Shown: positions 1 through 7,223, counted from the first letter of the stretch. The stretch is 9,319 nucleotides of DNA from Candidatus Egaibacter danicus (GCA_011391115.1 JAABRC010000049.1:1-9319), one strand, 5' to 3'. Notes: generated from the sequence alone by a model not told the origin. Made by a program: numbers and translations.

Positions 1-1361
1 CTCTTAGCTGCAGCTTCCGCGCAATCTGTTTTGCGATGGCCGCCGTATTCCTTCACCCGTTCAATGCGGTTGCCCAGACGCAGCCCGTTGCCGCCTCCAG
101 GACGGCCGACACATTCAGCTCCGGTGTTGCAAACGAATGGTTTTCGCTGGCGATTCAACTCGTTCAACAGACCCCCGGGTTCAGTCCCCCGGTAGCGTCC
201 AGAGCCTTGGGATACCTCGGTCTTACGCTTTATGAATCGATTGTTCCTGGCATGCCGGGCTACACCAGCCTGGCCGGGCAACTCAATGAACTGAGCTCCC
301 TGCCCTGGGCACAACCTGATGAGCCCCTGCACTGGCCCACCGTGGCCAATGCGTCGATGGCAACCATGACCCGCATGATGTTCAGCAACGCCTCAGCGGA
401 AAACAAGGCGCGTATCGATTTGCTGGAACGCAACCTGCCGCTGAAATATGGTCAGGACTTCGACCCCACCAGCATCACGCCGGATATTACCAATCGCTCG
501 GAAACGTTTGGCAAGTTGATGGCCATGGCCATCATGACCTGGGCCCGGACCGACGGCGGTCACGAGGCCTGGGGGCCGATTCGGCGCAGCCGGGAAAACT
601 ATGTCCCCCCCAGTGGCACCGGGCGCTGGAGCGCCACGCCCCCGGCTTTTGCGCCACCGCTTTTGCCCTGGTGGGGAGAAAACCGTCCTTTCGTTCTGAA
701 GAGCGGAAAGGAATGCCCGGCTCCTCCACCGCCTGCCTATTCCGAAGAAACCAACTCAGCGTTCTACAAGGATGCTCAGGAGGTCTACCGCGTCAGTAAC
801 CAGGCTACACAGGAACAACGCCAGTTCGCACTTTATTGGGCCGATGACCCGGGCAAGACGCCCACACCTGCCGGACATTGGGCTTATATCGCCAACGATT
901 TGCTGAAAATGGGCAAAGCCAGTCTGGCGGTAGCCGCCGAGACCCAGGCCCGGCTCAACATGGCGATGGCCGATGCCTTCGTTGCAGGCTGGGCCACTAA
1001 ATACGCCGTCAGCCTTCTGCGGCCCGTCACCTATGTTCAGGTGGTGATCGACAGCAATTGGGTGCCCACCCTGATGGCCACGCCGCCATTCCCGGAATAC
1101 CCTTCCGGTCACTCGGTTCAGTCCAGTGCCGCAGCCACTGTTTTAGGCAAGGTATTTGGAGCTGAAACCAGCTTCACCGACAACACCCACAACGACCGTG
1201 GCTGGGGGCCACGCACCTTCAAGAGCTTCAAGGCCGCGGCCGACGAAGCGGCTATTTCCCGAATGTATGCCGGCATTCACTTCGGATTTGGCATTGAAGG
1301 TGGCAAAGTGCAGGGACAGTGTGTAGGAGCCAAAATACTGGCGCTGAAGTTCAAGCCCTGA
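1..1361 (+). CDS. Secreted vanadium haloperoxidase / PAP2 superfamily protein (5' end outside window)
   Basis: Members of this superfamily are vanadate-dependent haloperoxidases or acid phosphatases sharing one anion-binding pocket. Numbering from the first in-window ATG (36), all three pocket motifs are visible: K-x6-RP (K322, R329-P330), PSGH (356-359) and SR-x5-H (S408-R409, H415). These correspond to the ligands that hold vanadate or phosphate and the histidine that bonds to it, so the site looks intact. The frame stays open from base 3 to ATG 36. Those upstream codons supply a basic residue and more hydrophobic sequence ahead of AVAQ, giving a better signal peptide than a start at 36 (probable cleavage after AVAQ). 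I therefore think the true start lies left of the window and the product is periplasmic or secreted. Length from 36 is 441 residues, mostly helical-looking outside the motifs. Phosphatase and haloperoxidase activity cannot be told apart from the sequence. It is on the opposite strand from the sugar genes and is probably unrelated to them. Confidence 0.85.
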   Translation, partial: LSCSFRAICFAMAAVFLHPFNAVAQTQPVAASRTADTFSSGVANEWFSLAIQLVQQTPGFSPPVASRALGYLGLTLYESIVPGMPGYTSLAGQLNELSSLPWAQPDEPLHWPTVANASMATMTRMMFSNASAENKARIDLLERNLPLKYGQDFDPTSITPDITNRSETFGKLMAMAIMTWARTDGGHEAWGPIRRSRENYVPPSGTGRWSATPPAFAPPLLPWWGENRPFVLKSGKECPAPPPPAYSEETNSAFYKDAQEVYRVSNQATQEQRQFALYWADDPGKTPTPAGHWAYIANDLLKMGKASLAVAAETQARLNMAMADAFVAGWATKYAVSLLRPVTYVQVVIDSNWVPTLMATPPFPEYPSGHSVQSSAAATVLGKVFGAETSFTDNTHNDRGWGPRTFKSFKAAADEAAISRMYAGIHFGFGIEGGKVQGQCVGAKILALKFKP

Positions 1362-1403
1362 CCTCATCGCACATCAAATCTGGTTTTGTGTCAGCATGAG
1401 GCC

Positions 1404-1796
1404 ATGAACCGGCTCAATCTCCGGCTGGCAGAAGGTATTCGTCGCGTCGGATTTCGCAAGTGGTACGAACGCGAACTCCTGTCCAGCCATGCTCACATGT
1501 TGCTCGCCTTCTTGTGCGTGATTGCGCTGATGGCGAGCATGGAGGCGTTTCGCGATGGTTCGCCGGGTGAAAAGTTGCTGGATGTGATGCTTTGCATCAT
1601 CAGTGGCACTACAGGACTCTGGGCTTTGCGCCGGTATTTATTCTTGCTGATGCATGCTGAGGAGGTGGCCAACCAGGCTAATTGTCCCCATTGCGGTACT
1701 TATGGTCGCCTGACTCTGGTAGAGGAGGACCGGCGCAATGGTGCGGTACTTGTTCACTGCAATAAATGTACGCACCAGTGGACCATGACGCCCTGA
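1404..1796 (+). CDS. Small membrane protein with C-terminal zinc ribbon, function unknown
   Basis: I do not recognise a characterised function. The 130-residue product has a basic N-terminus (RRVGFRKWYER, roughly 13-23), a hydrophobic segment at about 31-47, a second at about 58-83, and a C-terminal domain with two CxxC pairs (C94/C97 in CPHC and C119/C122 in CNKC) followed by HQW. This is the layout of a zinc ribbon held at the membrane by a two-helix hairpin, with both ends probably in the cytoplasm. The ATG at 1404 is preferred over an in-frame TTG at 1386. A GAGG lies just upstream (1398-1401) but its spacing is short, so the start is not certain. It begins 42 bases after the PAP2-like gene on the same strand and could be cotranscribed with it. 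Similar short FRKWYER-type hypothetical proteins are, from memory, common in Burkholderiales. Redox sensing, metal sensing or protein contact are all possible. Confidence 0.7.
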   Translation: MNRLNLRLAEGIRRVGFRKWYERELLSSHAHMLLAFLCVIALMASMEAFRDGSPGEKLLDVMLCIISGTTGLWALRRYLFLLMHAEEVANQANCPHCGTYGRLTLVEEDRRNGAVLVHCNKCTHQWTMTP

Positions 1797-1876
1797 TTTG
1801 AGATGCCATGGCATGCCCATCCTGGCGTGCAAACCCAATGGCCGATTTGTTGATGGTTAGAGGCAATTGCCAGGAC
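1797..1876. terminator. Convergent intergenic region rich in inverted repeats; possible two-way terminator
   Basis: This 80-base gap lies between two genes that end toward each other. It holds a 12-bp perfect palindrome (ATGCCATGGCAT, 1803-1814), a 7-bp stem with one G-T pair (1811-1817 with 1824-1830, 6-base loop), a 10-bp palindrome (GGCAATTGCC, 1862-1871), and a 7-bp inverted repeat (TCCTGGC 1820-1826 with GCCAGGA 1869-1875). None is followed by a clear T run on either strand, so a classical intrinsic terminator is not shown. The position is right for stopping transcription from both sides. Confidence 0.3.
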
Positions 1877-2950
1877 TCAAACCTCCAGGCGCAGCCCCGT
1901 GGTGCAATGAAACCAGTTGGTATGTTTTCCGCTGATCTCCAGCCCGATTGGATCACCTTCTTTCAAAGGCGCATGGGGCTTGGTTCGGGACGTCAAATCA
2001 CCTGCAGGTGTTCGCACCACGACATAGGTGTCAGCACCGGTAGGCTCAACCAGATGCACGACGCCGCGCCACGAAGACTCTGCCGCCACATGCAAATGCT
2101 CCGCACGCAGGCCCAGGATGGCCTCGCCCACAGCAGGACAAGGCAATGTCAACGAACCACCTTCGAAAACGAAACGTCCGTTTTCACCCGCCACTTCTAC
2201 CCGGCCCTTGATCATGTTCATGGTGGGTGAGCCAATGAACGACGCCACATAGGTATTCGACGGGCGCGTGTACACCTCATCGGGCGTACCAATTTGTTGC
2301 AGGATGCCGTCCTTCATCACCGCAATGCGGCTACCCAGCGTCATCGCCTCAATCTGGTCGTGCGTGACATACACACTAGTGATACCGCTGACATGGTGCA
2401 ACCGCTTGATTTCAGCGCGCATCTCCACACGGAGTTTGGCGTCCAGATTGGATAGCGGTTCGTCAAACAAGAACAGTTGGGGGTCACGCGCCAATGCACG
2501 GCCCATCGCTACACGCTGGCGCTGACCACCGGAAAGCTGCGACGGCCGCCGGTCCAGCAAGTGCTCGATCTGCAGCATGGCTGCCACTTCCGCGATACGT
2601 TTGGTACGCACCTCCTTGGGCACTTTGCGCATTTCCAGCGCGAAGCCAATATTGTCAGCCACGTTCATGGTGGGATACAAGGCATAGCTCTGGAACACCA
2701 TGGCAATGTCACGCTGTGCCGGCGCAATGCCAATGACGTTTCTCCCGGCAATGAGAAGCTCGCCTTCAGTGGGTTCTTCAAGACCAGCGATGATGTTGAG
2801 CAAGGTGGATTTGCCGCAACCTGACGGGCCGACCAGGATCAGGAATTCGCCCGGCAAGACGTCAATGTCAATGCGTTTGAGCACTTCGACTGCTTTGGCG
2901 CCTTTGCCAAAGACCTTGCGAATACCCGCGATGTGGAGGGAAGCGGCCAT
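1877..2950 (-). CDS. Sugar ABC transporter ATP-binding protein, MalK/UgpC type (GtsD-like)
   Basis: This is the cytoplasmic ATPase that powers the sugar importer encoded just upstream. At 357 residues it is of normal length for the CUT1 ATPases. All nucleotide-binding motifs are present: Walker A GPSGCGKST (41-49), Q-loop Q87, signature LSGGQ (139-143), Walker B ending in D163-E164, D-loop SNLDAKLR, and the switch histidine H197 in VTHDQ. Residues from about 240 to the end form the TOBE/OB regulatory domain typical of MalK-type proteins. The start is supported by AGGA close upstream (complement of 2957-2960), which overlaps the stop codon of the preceding permease gene; only 8 bases separate the two genes. 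It is last in the run and most likely pairs with the permeases beside it. Automatic pipelines often label such proteins UgpC, but glycerol-3-phosphate specificity is not implied. The symbol is left empty because ATPases of this group cannot be told apart by substrate. Confidence 0.95.
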   Translation of the reverse strand: MAASLHIAGIRKVFGKGAKAVEVLKRIDIDVLPGEFLILVGPSGCGKSTLLNIIAGLEEPTEGELLIAGRNVIGIAPAQRDIAMVFQSYALYPTMNVADNIGFALEMRKVPKEVRTKRIAEVAAMLQIEHLLDRRPSQLSGGQRQRVAMGRALARDPQLFLFDEPLSNLDAKLRVEMRAEIKRLHHVSGITSVYVTHDQIEAMTLGSRIAVMKDGILQQIGTPDEVYTRPSNTYVASFIGSPTMNMIKGRVEVAGENGRFVFEGGSLTLPCPAVGEAILGLRAEHLHVAAESSWRGVVHLVEPTGADTYVVVRTPAGDLTSRTKPHAPLKEGDPIGLEISGKHTNWFHCTTGLRLEV

Positions 2951-2958
2951 GAGTGTTC

Positions 2959-3813
2959 CTATCCTTTCACAGCGCCTGCCGTGAGACCTTTGACGAAGTA
3001 TTGCCCCGCCAGCACATAAACCAGCATGGTGGGCAAACCTGCAATCACTGCCGCTGCCATATCCACGTTGTAGCTCTTGACACTGCTGGAAGTATTGGCC
3101 ATGTTGTTCAGGCCCACAGTGATGGGCTTGCTGTCGGCGCCGCTAAAGGCCACACCAAAGAGGAAGTCGTTCCAGATATTGGTAAATTGCCAGATCAGCG
3201 TCACCATCATGATGGGAGTGGACATGGGAATAACAATGCGATAAAAAATGAGCCAGAAGCCTGCACCATCCATCCGGGCTGCATTGACCAGTTCCCGGGG
3301 GATGGCCGTGTAATAGTTTCGGAAGAACAGCGTGGTACCCGCCATGCCTGCCAGGCAGTGCACCAGCACCAGACCTGCAACCGAACTGGAAAGGCCGAGA
3401 AAACCCAGCACCTGGCTCATGGGTAGCAACACAACCTGAAACGGCATGAACACACCAAACAGCATGAAGCCAAAAAGAACATCGCTGCCCCTGAATTTCC
3501 ACATGCTCAACACATAGCCGTTGACAGCTCCCCATGCGGTGGAAATCAGCACCGCCGGCACGGCCATGCTCACCGAATTCCAGAAGTAGGGCCGCAAGCC
3601 CCGACAATCCACCCCAGTACAGGCAGTTGACCAGGCCAGCTTCCACGACTCGAAGTTGATCGATGTCGGCAGGCTCATCAGGTTGCCCGCGCGGATCTGG
3701 TCAGCGTCCTTGAAGGACGTAGCCAGCATCACATACAGGGGCGCCAGAAACAGACAGGCCGCGACCAACAGAATGCTGTAGATGAGAATGCGGGGCAGAT
3801 GTTTAGCGATCAT
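2959..3813 (-). CDS. gtsC: Glucose-type sugar ABC transporter permease, MalG/GtsC family
   Basis: This is an inner-membrane subunit of a CUT1 sugar importer. The 284-residue product has about six hydrophobic segments, starting at roughly 9-31 and ending near 258-275. The EAA loop that docks on the ATPase is clear at 173-196 (RELVNAARMDGAG followed by RIVIP). The C-terminus, YFVKGLTAGAVKG, is the usual ending of MalG-type permeases. I recall close resemblance to Pseudomonas GtsC, including WGAVNGYVLSMWKFRGS and YNVDMAAAVIAGLP. The ATG at 3813 is preferred over an upstream in-frame TTG at 3855. It gives an 11-base overlap with the preceding permease gene, a common sign of translational coupling, and the protein then begins at the expected place. 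One detail: the first periplasmic loop carries two cysteines five residues apart (C65, C70) that could form a disulfide. Confidence 0.93.
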   Translation of the reverse strand: MIAKHLPRILIYSILLVAACLFLAPLYVMLATSFKDADQIRAGNLMSLPTSINFESWKLAWSTACTGVDCRGLRPYFWNSVSMAVPAVLISTAWGAVNGYVLSMWKFRGSDVLFGFMLFGVFMPFQVVLLPMSQVLGFLGLSSSVAGLVLVHCLAGMAGTTLFFRNYYTAIPRELVNAARMDGAGFWLIFYRIVIPMSTPIMMVTLIWQFTNIWNDFLFGVAFSGADSKPITVGLNNMANTSSSVKSYNVDMAAAVIAGLPTMLVYVLAGQYFVKGLTAGAVKG

Positions 3814-4681
3814 GGGGCCTGGCTCGAAGTTCGCTGTACAGGTAGGGGACCACAATGGCCGCCACGGTGGCCAGCATCATGGTGGCGCTGGCTGCCCCAA
3901 GGCCAATCTGGCCACGGTTGAAGCTCATCACGAACATGAACGTTGCGGGCACATCGGTTGCGTAACCGGGCCCACCGGCGGTCAAGGCCATCACCAGATC
4001 GAAACTCTTGATCGACAGATGTGACAGCACCAGAATGGTGGAAAACACCACCGGACGCAGAATGGGAAGAATGATGCGCCAGTAAATTCGGGGAAGTGAA
4101 GCGCCGTCTATTTGTGCCGCCTTGATGATGCTGTCGTCGATGCCGCGCAAGCCCGCCAGAAACAGGGCCATGGCAAAACCGGCAGACTGCCAGATACCGG
4201 CAATCACCACACAATAGATGGCGGTCTCGGACTGCACCAGCCAGTCAAAATGAAAGCTCGACCAGCCAAGGTCGTGCATCAATTTTTCCAGCCCCAGGCT
4301 GGGATTGAGAATCCACTTCCAGGCGGTACCCGTCACGATGAATGACAACGCCATGGGATACAGATAAATAGTGCGAAGGACCCCTTCAGCACGCACTTTC
4401 TGGTCCAGAAAAATGGCCAGCAACATACCCAGCAACATGGAGCCGCCTACATACAGCACGCTGAAGATGCCCAGATTTTTCAGGGCAACATACCAGCGGT
4501 CCATGTCCCACAGTTGGGCATATTGCGCCAGCCCCACAAATTCGTCGTAATTAGGCAGCATGCGCGATCCGGTCACGGACAACACGCCATTCCAGATCAT
4601 GAACCCATAGATGAACGCAAAACCCAGCACAAAGCCCGGGGCCAGCACCAGCTTGGGCAACAGGTTCTCAATACTTTTCAT
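3803..4681 (-). CDS. gtsB: Glucose-type sugar ABC transporter permease, MalF/GtsB family
   Basis: This is the second membrane subunit of the importer. The product is 292 residues with about six membrane segments; the first is at roughly 10-30. The EAA loop sits at about 183-206 (SIIKAAQIDGA, then RIILP). LVLAP near the start, TIYLYPMALSFIVTGTAWKW (104-123), AGGPGYATDVPA and the C-terminal VVPYLYSELR all match my recollection of GtsB from Pseudomonas glucose transporters. The ATG at 4681 is chosen because MKSIENLLPKLVLAP fits the family N-terminus. An in-frame TTG at 4717 would add 12 unlikely residues. The ribosome-binding site is weak (AGG nine bases upstream). The gap to the binding-protein gene contains a strong hairpin, so this gene and those after it may be expressed less than the binding protein. 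Confidence in transporter class is high; the glucose preference is inferred from similarity. Confidence 0.93.
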   Translation of the reverse strand: MKSIENLLPKLVLAPGFVLGFAFIYGFMIWNGVLSVTGSRMLPNYDEFVGLAQYAQLWDMDRWYVALKNLGIFSVLYVGGSMLLGMLLAIFLDQKVRAEGVLRTIYLYPMALSFIVTGTAWKWILNPSLGLEKLMHDLGWSSFHFDWLVQSETAIYCVVIAGIWQSAGFAMALFLAGLRGIDDSIIKAAQIDGASLPRIYWRIILPILRPVVFSTILVLSHLSIKSFDLVMALTAGGPGYATDVPATFMFVMSFNRGQIGLGAASATMMLATVAAIVVPYLYSELRARPHDR

Positions 4682-4739
4682 GGAGGAATACCTGGTTCGA
4701 CCCACCCCACCGAACAAATTACTACGGGCGAGGCATAAA

Positions 4740-4773
4740 GAATAACCCCATCCTGAATTGGATGGGGTTATTC
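4740..4773 (-). terminator. Perfect 14-bp hairpin between binding-protein and permease genes (attenuator or RNA stabiliser)
   Basis: Bases 4740-4753 (GAATAACCCCATCC) pair perfectly with 4760-4773, leaving a 6-base loop. On the - strand, the sense of the operon, the 3' arm ends in GGTTATTC and runs into TTTATG, so a U-rich stretch follows the GC core as in a leaky intrinsic terminator. On the + strand no U run follows. It starts 23 bases after the binding-protein stop and ends about 58 bases before the permease start. It probably ends part of the transcripts or protects the 3' end of the binding-protein mRNA, as intergenic hairpins do in other sugar operons such as malE-malF. Confidence 0.75.
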
Positions 4774-4796
4774 AGTTCGTACAGGCCGTACCGGTA

Positions 4797-6047
4797 CTAC
4801 TTGGTAGCAGCCGCTTTGGCGATGTTCCTCACGCCGTCAGCCACGGAGATCTTGTCGTCATTCCAGAACTGGCTGACTGCATCCTTGATGGCGCCTTCAG
4901 CAGCTGGCTTGACAGCCATGCCGTGAGCGATGGAGGGCACCAGACCACCGGTCTTGGCGGTATCTACAAAGTCCTTGGCCGACAGTTTGGCGCAGTCGTC
5001 AAACTTGCCCATGTCCATCTTCAGACGCACCGGGATGGAGCCCTTGTTCAGGTTGAATATTTCCTGAAACTCGGTACCCATGATGGCAGCGGCCAGATCA
5101 GCCTGAGCTTTTTGCGAACCTGGGTCCTTCAGCTTGAACATCGCAAAGGAGTCCACGTTGAAAGTGTAGGCCTTGTCGGTACCAGGAGCTGCAGCGCAGA
5201 TGTAGTCCTTTCCGGGAACCTTGCCGGCAGCTGCAAATTCTCCCTTGGCCCAGTCACCCATGAACTGGAAGGCCGCTTTTTCCTGAATCACCATGGCTGT
5301 GGCCAGATTCCAGTCGCGGCCAGGCGCCGCAGCGTCGGTGTAGCTTTTGATCTTGCGGAAGGTCTCCAGCGACTTGGTCATGGTCGCGCTGGTCAGGGCT
5401 TTCTGGTCAAGCTTCATCAGTGCGTCGTTGTAGAACTTGGCTCCACCCACACCCAGTACCACCGATTCGAACGTGGTGAAGTCCTGCCAGTTTTGCCCAC
5501 CGTGGGCCACCGGAATCAAACCAGCTTTCTTGACCTTGTCAGCCGCTGCAAAGAACTCGGGCCAAGTCTTGGGGGCGCTCTTGATGCCGGCTTTGTCCAG
5601 TACTGCCTTGTTGGCCCACATCCAGTTCACACGGTGCACATTGACCGGCGCAGCAATGTAATTGCCTTTGTATTTCATGACGTCTGCAACCCCCTTGGGC
5701 AACAATTCATCCCACTTCTCAGCCTTGGCGGTCGCATCCAGATTGGCCAGCACGCCTTCGGCAGCCCACTCCTGCAACGCCGGGCCCTTGATTTGAGCTG
5801 CTGCCGGAGGATTCCCGGACACGACGCGGCTCTTGAGCACGGTCATGGCATTGTCACCACCCCCACCAGCCACGGCAAAGTCTTTCCACGTGTGGCCCTT
5901 GCTCTGCATGATTTTCTTCAGTTCGCCGACCGATTTGGCTTCACCGCCAGAGGTCCACCAGTGCAATACCTCCACCTCACCGGCCAAAGCCGCAGACCCT
6001 GCCACCACCAAAGCCACAGCCGTGGCGAGTTTCGAAAGTTTCAACAT
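4797..6047 (-). CDS. gtsA: Periplasmic sugar-binding protein of a glucose-type ABC transporter (GtsA-like)
   Basis: This protein captures sugar in the periplasm and delivers it to the two permeases. It has 416 residues with a Sec signal peptide: basic start, hydrophobic core at about 7-20, likely cleavage after A22 (SAALA-GEV). The mature N-terminus has HWWTSGGE (29-36), a hallmark of the glucose/mannose-binding branch of family 1 binding proteins. Further GtsA-like stretches are VAGGGGDNAMTVLKSR (59-74), APVNVHRVNW (133-142), AHGGQNWQD (181-189), MGDWAKGEF (263-271) and NKGSIPVR (334-341). C284 and C352 lie where, from memory, the Pseudomonas protein also has cysteines, suggesting a conserved disulfide. 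The ATG at 6047 has GGAG five bases upstream (complement of 6053-6056). Glucose is the best guess for ligand, but mannose, galactose or a small glucoside cannot be excluded. Confidence 0.94.
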   Translation of the reverse strand: MLKLSKLATAVALVVAGSAALAGEVEVLHWWTSGGEAKSVGELKKIMQSKGHTWKDFAVAGGGGDNAMTVLKSRVVSGNPPAAAQIKGPALQEWAAEGVLANLDATAKAEKWDELLPKGVADVMKYKGNYIAAPVNVHRVNWMWANKAVLDKAGIKSAPKTWPEFFAAADKVKKAGLIPVAHGGQNWQDFTTFESVVLGVGGAKFYNDALMKLDQKALTSATMTKSLETFRKIKSYTDAAAPGRDWNLATAMVIQEKAAFQFMGDWAKGEFAAAGKVPGKDYICAAAPGTDKAYTFNVDSFAMFKLKDPGSQKAQADLAAAIMGTEFQEIFNLNKGSIPVRLKMDMGKFDDCAKLSAKDFVDTAKTGGLVPSIAHGMAVKPAAEGAIKDAVSQFWNDDKISVADGVRNIAKAAATK

Positions 6048-6191
6048 GATGTCTCCAAAAAGGGTTGACTCCGCTGACCGACATGGCCAAGAGCGTGACC
6101 GGACTCAAACCAACACCATGTCAGTCTGAATTCATCAATTTTTCCAAGTCACTGGAATCAGTTTGCTCCGATTGGGTTCTTTTTATTTGAT
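6048..6191 (-). promoter_or_regulatory. 144-bp leader region upstream of the binding-protein gene, possible promoter/operator
   Basis: This is the widest gap on the - strand and lies directly ahead of the binding-protein gene, where a sugar-controlled promoter would be expected. Its distal half (about 6122-6191) is clearly AT-richer than the flanking genes. Short inverted repeats are visible: TTCCA/TGGAA around 6142-6157, imperfect AATCAG/CCGATT around 6156-6173, and the palindrome TGAATTCA at 6127-6134. I see no convincing -35/-10 pair and no clear terminator for the kinase gene, so read-through from upstream is also possible. Confidence 0.35.
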
Positions 6192-7223
6192 TTAACTCAA
6201 AACAAGCGCGAGTGCGGCATAGTCGCCAACCCGGTCACCCAAACCGGCCGGAACCAGTTCAAACGAGTCCGTCAGAGCACCCAGCTTGCCTTTGATATGC
6301 AGGCGCAATTTGGGCAACAGAAAGTCCCGGTGGTGCCAGAACACGCTGCCGCCCATGCTGATGCGCTGCAAGTCCAATGTGACCACGAGGTTGTACAAGG
6401 TGCGCCCCATCACCCGACACAGATCATCAATAATGGCATTAGCCCTTGTATCACCTGCATAAGCAGCTATAAAAAGAGTAGCGGCATCAGCATAACCAGC
6501 AGACGCAAAACGTCTGGGAATGGCATTGCCGGCAATTAGCCCCTCGACATCGCCAACATTGCCGCAGCCACACAGGGCGTCATCGTTGTCGCTGACAAAC
6601 ATGTGGCCCGCATGCCCCGCGTTGCCATTTTTGCCATGCAATACCCGGCCGTCCACGCACAGTCCCATGCCAATGCCGGTACTCCAGGTGACGTAGGCGC
6701 AATGATCCAGAGGCTTGCCATTGACTTGCAGCGCACCCCATCGGCGTTCGGCTTCCAGCGCGCCAATACCGTCATTCGCCACCCGAACCTGGCCAAACCG
6801 GGCCCGCAGTGGCGCTTCGAGAACGGCGCTGGGCCAGTCATTGGGAAGGCCACGCGCCTTGCCCGCCATACCGCCACAGATATTGGGTGCAGTCAGTTCG
6901 ATGCAGCCGTCATGAATGACAAACGGCCCGCAGGAGGACACCCCGACCGCTGACACGTCTGCGGCTGACAAGCCCACGCTGACGCAGCTTTCACCAATCA
7001 GCCGGATGATCTGGTAACCCAGAGCATCGTTGTTGCCTTCTTTGGCGGTGGGCTCGGTTACGCGGCCTCGAATGCCTTGTGCATCAGCCACGCTGACAGC
7101 CACTTTGGTGCCACCAATGTCGACGCAGGCTCTAAGTCCAACCAAACCTGAAAAGGCATCAAAGCCTTTGTCCTCGTCATTCTTCAATCCGCGATCCAAT
7201 GCAAGTAAGTGGCCGCAGTCCAT
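6192..7223 (-). CDS. ROK-family sugar kinase (glucokinase-like)
   Basis: ROK kinases phosphorylate hexoses with ATP in the cytoplasm; here the likely task is to trap imported or released glucose as the 6-phosphate. With the ATG at 7223 the product has 343 residues. Visible motifs are the phosphate loop DIGGTK (35-40), the catalytic-base region VANDG with D151, the second ATP-binding motif STGIGMG (181-187), and the ROK metal motif. That motif departs from the usual form: the ExGH pair reads HAGH (H204, H207), and the cysteine cluster reads CGCGNVGD, with C218 and C220 kept but D225 in place of the third cysteine. There is no helix-turn-helix domain, so it is a kinase rather than a ROK repressor. 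The start is uncertain. The ATG at 7223 lies 40 bases inside the hydrolase gene and leaves an unusually long leader before DIGGTK. TTG codons at 7187 (overlapping the hydrolase stop as TTGA) or 7145 would give a more usual N-terminus. Confidence 0.85.
   Translation of the reverse strand: MDCGHLLALDRGLKNDEDKGFDAFSGLVGLRACVDIGGTKVAVSVADAQGIRGRVTEPTAKEGNNDALGYQIIRLIGESCVSVGLSAADVSAVGVSSCGPFVIHDGCIELTAPNICGGMAGKARGLPNDWPSAVLEAPLRARFGQVRVANDGIGALEAERRWGALQVNGKPLDHCAYVTWSTGIGMGLCVDGRVLHGKNGNAGHAGHMFVSDNDDALCGCGNVGDVEGLIAGNAIPRRFASAGYADAATLFIAAYAGDTRANAIIDDLCRVMGRTLYNLVVTLDLQRISMGGSVFWHHRDFLLPKLRLHIKGKLGALTDSFELVPAGLGDRVGDYAALALVLS

Noticed and set aside
3143..3646. A 167-codon open frame on the - strand in another frame of the GtsC-like gene
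   Set aside because: It lies inside the permease gene, and the permease frame carries the EAA loop and membrane segments. This frame gives Cys-, His- and Gly-rich low-quality sequence.
3814..3855. Extension of the GtsC-like permease to the TTG at 3855
   Set aside because: It would lengthen the overlap with the preceding gene to 53 bases and add a hydrophilic leader not expected in the family; the ATG at 3813 gives a standard coupled start.
4788..4797. Palindrome GTACCGGTAC at the end of the binding-protein gene, with a further GTAC nearby
   Set aside because: It is short, overlaps the stop codon and has no T run. The neighbouring 14-bp hairpin explains the region better.
4758..6068. A 436-codon open frame on the + strand, opposite the binding-protein gene
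   Set aside because: It mirrors a gene with clear family motifs, signal peptide and ribosome-binding site. Its product is rich in His, Gly and Val with no recognisable domain, as expected for an antisense shadow frame.
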